Source: Gammaproteobacteria bacterium
GTDB lineage: Bacteria; Pseudomonadota; Gammaproteobacteria; Arenicellales; JAANXG01
Direction of reading: 5' to 3'
Length of the DNA: 16,574 bases
Assembly (NCBI GenBank): GCA_018263405.1
Contig: JAANXG010000162.1
Span: forward strand, 1-16,574
The notes under the pieces were generated by a model. The model made no database searches. It was not told the DNA's origin and saw only the letters and a program-made list of their open reading frames with translations. The position numbers and the translations under genes are program-made. This document shows positions 13,294 through 16,574 of this stretch, one piece after another. The stretch's first letter is position 1. The number at the start of each line of letters is the position of its first letter.

Positions 13294-14418
13294 ATGAGCA
13301 GCAGGCCCCGGATCGGTTTGCTGCTCGGCGGCGGCGGCGCGCGGGCCGCTTACCAGGTTGGAGTTCTGAAAGCCGTGGCGGAAACCCTGCCGGAACACTC
13401 CGGCAATCCGTTCCCGGTGATCTGCGGTGCCTCTGCGGGGGGGATCAATGCCGCCGTGGTGGCGTCGCACGCAATGCGGTTTCAAACAGGGATTCGGCGG
13501 CTCGTAGGTGTCTGGCAGAACTTCGAGGTTGGCAAGGTATTCCGGTCCGATGCCCGGTGCGCGGCGAACCGCGGCAGCCGCTGGCTGTTCGCCGTGTTGA
13601 CCGGCGGCGCCTGGGGCGGCCCCAAATCGATACTGGATGTCTCCCCGTTGCGCTCCCTGCTCGAAAGCCATGTCACATTCGACCGTATTCACCAGGCCAT
13701 CGAAAGCGGTGTGCTCCACGCCGTGTGCGTCACCGCCAGCAGTTATTCCAGCGGACGCTCAATTTCGTTTTTCCAAGGTGTAAGGGAGTTAGAGAACTGG
13801 TCGCGGGCGCGGCGGGATGGTGTCGCAACCAACCTGGAGATTAATCATCTGATGGCTTCGGCGGCGATACCGATTCTGTTTCCGGCCGTGGGCATAGACG
13901 GTCAGTACTACGGCGACGGCTCTATGCGCCAGACCGCGCCCACGAGCCCCGCGCTGCACTTGGGCGCCGACAAGATTCTGGTAATCGGTGTACGCCAGGA
14001 GGATGCCGTGAATCCAACGATAGCTGAAGACCACGACTATCCCGGCGTTGGGCAAATCGCCGGTTATATACTCGATACTTTGTTTCTCAACAGCTTGTCC
14101 GCGGATATCGAGCGCTTGGAACGCATTAACCACACGCTGCAACATGTGGTCGATAGCGAGAGTACGCCGCTGCGTCAGGTCGAGACTTTGGTGATATCGC
14201 CAAGCAAAGATCTCGCCGCCATAGCCGAACCGCTTTACCACCTTTTTCCCGCCAGCATTCGCTATCTGCTGGCGGTGCTGGGAGCACGCCGCGGAAACGG
14301 GCGCCGCCTGATGAGTTATTTGTTGTTTGAGCGACCTTACTGTCAGGCACTCATCGAACTGGGTTATCGGGATGCCATGGACCGGCAATCCGAGATCCGG
14401 GGGTTTCTCGATCTGTGA
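13294..14418 (+). CDS. Patatin-like phospholipase
   Basis: The 374-residue product belongs to the patatin family of Ser-Asp dyad lipid acyl hydrolases. The oxyanion motif LLGGGGARAAYQVGVL (10-25), the nucleophile motif CGASAGG with Ser47, and the catalytic DGS with Asp208 (YYGDGSMRQTAP) are all present. The C-terminal third (about 255-374) lacks recognised motifs but fits the longer bacterial patatins. No clear signal peptide is seen, so it may act on inner-membrane lipids from the cytoplasm. It starts nine bases after rhlB with a purine-rich GAGACAGGGG before the ATG, so it is probably cotranscribed with rhlB. It converges with pgi, with a perfect hairpin between the two stops. Confidence 0.92.
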   Translation: MSSRPRIGLLLGGGGARAAYQVGVLKAVAETLPEHSGNPFPVICGASAGGINAAVVASHAMRFQTGIRRLVGVWQNFEVGKVFRSDARCAANRGSRWLFAVLTGGAWGGPKSILDVSPLRSLLESHVTFDRIHQAIESGVLHAVCVTASSYSSGRSISFFQGVRELENWSRARRDGVATNLEINHLMASAAIPILFPAVGIDGQYYGDGSMRQTAPTSPALHLGADKILVIGVRQEDAVNPTIAEDHDYPGVGQIAGYILDTLFLNSLSADIERLERINHTLQHVVDSESTPLRQVETLVISPSKDLAAIAEPLYHLFPASIRYLLAVLGARRGNGRRLMSYLLFERPYCQALIELGYRDAMDRQSEIRGFLDL

Positions 14419-14421
14419 CTC

Positions 14422-14455
14422 AGTACCCCTTGGCGTAATTATGCCAAGGGGTACT
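14422..14455. terminator. Perfect 13-bp hairpin between convergent genes; terminator or REP-like repeat
   Basis: agtaccccttggc (14422-14434) and gccaaggggtact (14443-14455) pair perfectly around an eight-base loop. It lies just after the patatin stop and overlaps the last bases of pgi, so it could act on both transcripts. Neither strand has a T run, and the right arm with its flank recurs at 107-130, so a REP-like repeat used as a transcript end is as likely as a classical terminator. Confidence 0.6.
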
Positions 14456-14458
14456 AAG
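14435..14458 (+). repeat. Second copy of the ccaaggggtactaag repeat
   Basis: Matches 107-130 at 21 of 24 positions. Here it forms the right arm of the hairpin at 14422-14455. Confidence 0.4.
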
Positions 14459-16031
14459 GCACGGTTTGAGTCAGGCTGTCGAGATCCACGCCTTGGCCGT
14501 TGACTTGCAGATGCACGACGCGTCGGCCACGGTTCTTGAGCACTTGCAGATCGCCCCGGGCCTGGGCTTGGATCAAAGTTTCGAAACCGTGTTGCTGCCC
14601 CGGGATGGAAAGGTCGGTATCCGAGTCGAGGGTGAGAACGATGAAGTTCCCTTGATCGGGACCTCCCTTATGAAGCTGCCCGCTGGAGTGCAGGTAACGC
14701 GGACCGAACCCGACGCAGCACGGTAGCCCCGTGTGGCGAGTCAATCTCGAACCCCAGTCCTTGAGCAGCCTCCGGTTGTCCGGCGTGGGTGGGAGATACG
14801 CCAGAATGGCGAAGTAATCGCCGTGACGAGCGCTGTTCACTAGATTTTCCAGGGCCGAAGGCGGTTGCGGGGAACTACTGGTACCGCGCCGCGGTTGCTC
14901 GAGATTCGCGCGGGTCATCGCTTTGGTTTCGTTCACGTCGGGTTCATCGAACGGATTGATCCCCAGTTCCCGGCCGGCGATGGCCGTGGCGATTTCCCAC
15001 TTGTAGAATTCGGCGCCGAGTTGGTCGATACCGGTCATCCGCCAACGCATGACGGGATGCCCCCGGGCGGCCAGTTGATCGACCCAGGCATCGTCGACGG
15101 GTTCGCCTGCGCATTCAACCACTACGAATACCCGATCCGTCGAATACCTGTCCGGCGCAAGCCTCGGCTCGTCGGGCACCACGACGAGCCCGGTGCCGCT
15201 TTTACCGGTGCTTTCGTCGATGAGCTGTTCAATCCATGCGGACACCGGAGCGATCGACCGGCTGAAGTGCAGGGTTAATTTGTTTTTGCCTCGCCGGCAG
15301 AGAATCCCCATTGCGGATCCCAGTTCGCAGGCGTCGACGATCAAGGGCGAATCGGCGGATAAGTCCGGCATATGCTCACGGAGTGCTTTCAGATCAGCAC
15401 CGGCCAGTGCGGCCGGAACCAACCCGAAAAAACTCAAAGCGGAAAAACGGCCGCCGATATTCGCCGGATTCAAAAACGTTTCCCGGTAACCGCGTTCGCC
15501 GGCCAGAGACTGCAATGGCGAACCCGGATCGGTGATCGCGATGAATTGTTGTTGCGCCCGATCGAATCGCGAACGGGCCCATTGAAAAAAATGCGCCTCC
15601 AGGGCGCGGGTCTCCGCCGTGGTGCCGGACTTGCTCGAGACGATGAAAATTGTGGACGCATTGTCACACTGCTCGGTAACGTCCCGAACATACCGCGGCG
15701 ACGTGCTGTCGACCACCATGAGTGCCATGGATCGGGAACCGGCGCCGATGAGCGCGGCGTATACCTCCGGGGCGAGACTCGAGCCGCCCATACCCAGCAA
15801 TACGGTTTGCTGGTACCCTTCTGCGCGAATTTGCTCGGCGAATTCGATAATCCGACCGGAGTGTCGGCCCATGTATGTCGTGGCGTCCAACCACCCCAGA
15901 CGGTTTTCAATCTTGCCCTGAATGTCGGGATCGCTGCTCCAGAGTGTCGTATCGCGACGCCGGAGCCTGGCAATCAGTTCCCGGCACTTGGAGTCAGCAG
16001 GAGTAATATTGATGAATTCGACTAAAGCCAT
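14454..16031 (-). CDS. pgi: Glucose-6-phosphate isomerase, tal-pgi type
   Basis: The 525-residue cytoplasmic enzyme interconverts glucose 6-phosphate and fructose 6-phosphate. It has the sugar-phosphate isomerase features VLLGMGGSSLAPEV (about 77-90), SSKSGTTAET (132-141) and NIGGRFSALSFFGLVPAAL (191-209), and a later FYKWEIATAIAGRELGINPFDEPDVNETK segment. The wording and length resemble the Pgi half of bifunctional transaldolase/Pgi proteins more than the Escherichia coli enzyme; no transaldolase domain is attached here. The start ATG at 16031 gives the natural N-terminus, although the ribosome site is poor. The stop overlaps the hairpin shared with the converging patatin gene. It is divergent from the glycosyltransferase gene. 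In a chemolithotroph it would serve gluconeogenesis or glycogen turnover; that is inference. Confidence 0.93.
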   Translation of the reverse strand: MALVEFINITPADSKCRELIARLRRRDTTLWSSDPDIQGKIENRLGWLDATTYMGRHSGRIIEFAEQIRAEGYQQTVLLGMGGSSLAPEVYAALIGAGSRSMALMVVDSTSPRYVRDVTEQCDNASTIFIVSSKSGTTAETRALEAHFFQWARSRFDRAQQQFIAITDPGSPLQSLAGERGYRETFLNPANIGGRFSALSFFGLVPAALAGADLKALREHMPDLSADSPLIVDACELGSAMGILCRRGKNKLTLHFSRSIAPVSAWIEQLIDESTGKSGTGLVVVPDEPRLAPDRYSTDRVFVVVECAGEPVDDAWVDQLAARGHPVMRWRMTGIDQLGAEFYKWEIATAIAGRELGINPFDEPDVNETKAMTRANLEQPRRGTSSSPQPPSALENLVNSARHGDYFAILAYLPPTPDNRRLLKDWGSRLTRHTGLPCCVGFGPRYLHSSGQLHKGGPDQGNFIVLTLDSDTDLSIPGQQHGFETLIQAQARGDLQVLKNRGRRVVHLQVNGQGVDLDSLTQTVP

Positions 16032-16121
16032 CCAAAGCGTTGTTGATATTGTGACAAGCCTACCACAGCCCCCGGAGATTCGTTTCCCGGGAAGCTTCTC
16101 ACGGCAATTCGCTCTGTCCTA

Positions 16122-16574
16122 ATGAACGTATCACCGGTGCCGGAACCGCACAGAATCCTCATTGACCGGCCCTACTGGTGCGTTTTGATTGTATTGGCCA
16201 GCGTGCTGCTGTCGTTCTGGGCCATTTATTTGGATCCGGTGATCAACAGCGATGGAATCGGCATGGTGCGCGCCGCGCGATATTTTTCCACCAACGAGTG
16301 GCGCTTGGGTCTGGATGTCGCCGGACAGCCGTTTTATCCCATGCTCATGGCACTGCTCAGTCGGATTACCGGCATGTCTGCCGCGTACAGCGGCTACGCG
16401 TTGAGTGCCGGCTTCCACGCCTGTCTTGCCGTCGGTTTTACCGCGCTCGTGGGTGGCCTGGGGGGCGGCCGTGCGGCGCAGGGGCTGGCGGCTCTGGTGG
16501 TGCTGTTATATCCAGCGTTGAACGAGGTTCGCTCGTATATCGTAAGCGATGCGGCGTACTGGGCTTTTTACGTT
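16122..16574 (+). CDS. ArnT/GT39-type integral membrane glycosyltransferase, N-terminal part (cut by window end)
   Basis: The first 151 codons of an open frame that runs past the window. After a short polar N-terminus comes a transmembrane segment (about 19-37, VLIVLASVLLSFWAIYL). The first outer loop follows, with NSDGIGMVRAARYF and its acidic residue Asp44 at the position where the ArnT/PMT fold keeps its catalytic acid. More hydrophobic helices follow (about 95-112 and 120-131). The segment YPALNEVRSYIVSDAAYWAFYV resembles the PRD/E-AYW-type loop of GT39/GT83-like proteins. Such enzymes transfer sugars from polyprenyl-phosphate donors in the inner membrane. The specific acceptor cannot be told. 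The ATG lacks a clear ribosome site; no better in-frame start is evident. Confidence 0.72.
   Translation, partial: MNVSPVPEPHRILIDRPYWCVLIVLASVLLSFWAIYLDPVINSDGIGMVRAARYFSTNEWRLGLDVAGQPFYPMLMALLSRITGMSAAYSGYALSAGFHACLAVGFTALVGGLGGGRAAQGLAALVVLLYPALNEVRSYIVSDAAYWAFYV

Noticed and set aside
12907..13719. A 270-residue minus-strand frame opposite the rhlB tail and patatin start
   Set aside because: It spans two well-supported plus-strand genes and looks like codon-bias shadow; no motifs or ribosome site.
15372..16025. A 217-residue plus-strand frame opposite pgi
   Set aside because: It is antisense to conserved Pgi motifs such as GMGGSS and SSKSGTTAET; low-complexity Arg-rich composition.
1..16574. 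tRNA or rRNA genes
   Set aside because: No cloverleaf-like sequence with TTC-loop features or rRNA signature was recognised in reading both strands.

Overview
The window looks like chromosomal DNA of a gammaproteobacterium with moderately high GC and many small palindromic repeats. The main clue is a divergent trxA/rhlB pair whose helicase matches RhlB from end to end, the same arrangement as in Escherichia coli. FolA, a phosphoglucose isomerase of the type seen as the Pgi half of transaldolase-Pgi fusions, and secreted c-type cytochromes fit a respiring, possibly chemolithotrophic or sulfur/metal-handling lineage. Genus is not resolvable from the sequence alone.

Layout: (1) 1-2900: a palindromic repeat cut by the window edge, an endonuclease/exonuclease/phosphatase-family hydrolase on the minus strand, and an orphan Tat-exported peptide-type ABC substrate-binding protein closed by a strong terminator. 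(2) 2901-5473: an Atm1-type ABC half-exporter preceded by stacked DNA dyads, then a RAYT/IS200-like transposase unit bounded by inverted ggtgacagtt repeats. The outer repeat supplies the exporter's stop codon. (3) 5577-10587: the most interesting region, described below. (4) 10621-14418: folA, a 167-bp MITE-like palindrome, trxA, divergent rhlB, and a patatin-like phospholipase. (5) 14454-16574: pgi on the minus strand, converging on the patatin gene at a perfect hairpin, then the first 151 codons of an ArnT/GT39-type membrane glycosyltransferase running off the window.

The region 5577-10587 encodes what I consider a candidate undescribed periplasmic thiol/redox system. Two secreted proteins are built largely from tandem Asn-Pro-Cys triplets, grouped as (NPC)2-4 separated by AAS, AAG or AAD. 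One carries a monoheme cytochrome c domain between two NPC blocks. The other is almost nothing but signal peptide and 19 NPC triplets. The second is followed, in a tight same-strand cluster, by a secreted pentaheme cytochrome c fused to a formylglycine-generating-enzyme (FGE/sulfatase-modifying) domain, a His-rich uncharacterised protein, and a TlpA/ResA-like thioredoxin with a WCPPC site. A Cys polymer, a Cys-acting enzyme fold, an electron-transfer module and a thiol reductase together suggest metal binding, or oxidation/modification of the NPC cysteines. This function is inferred from context and is not demonstrated by the sequence.
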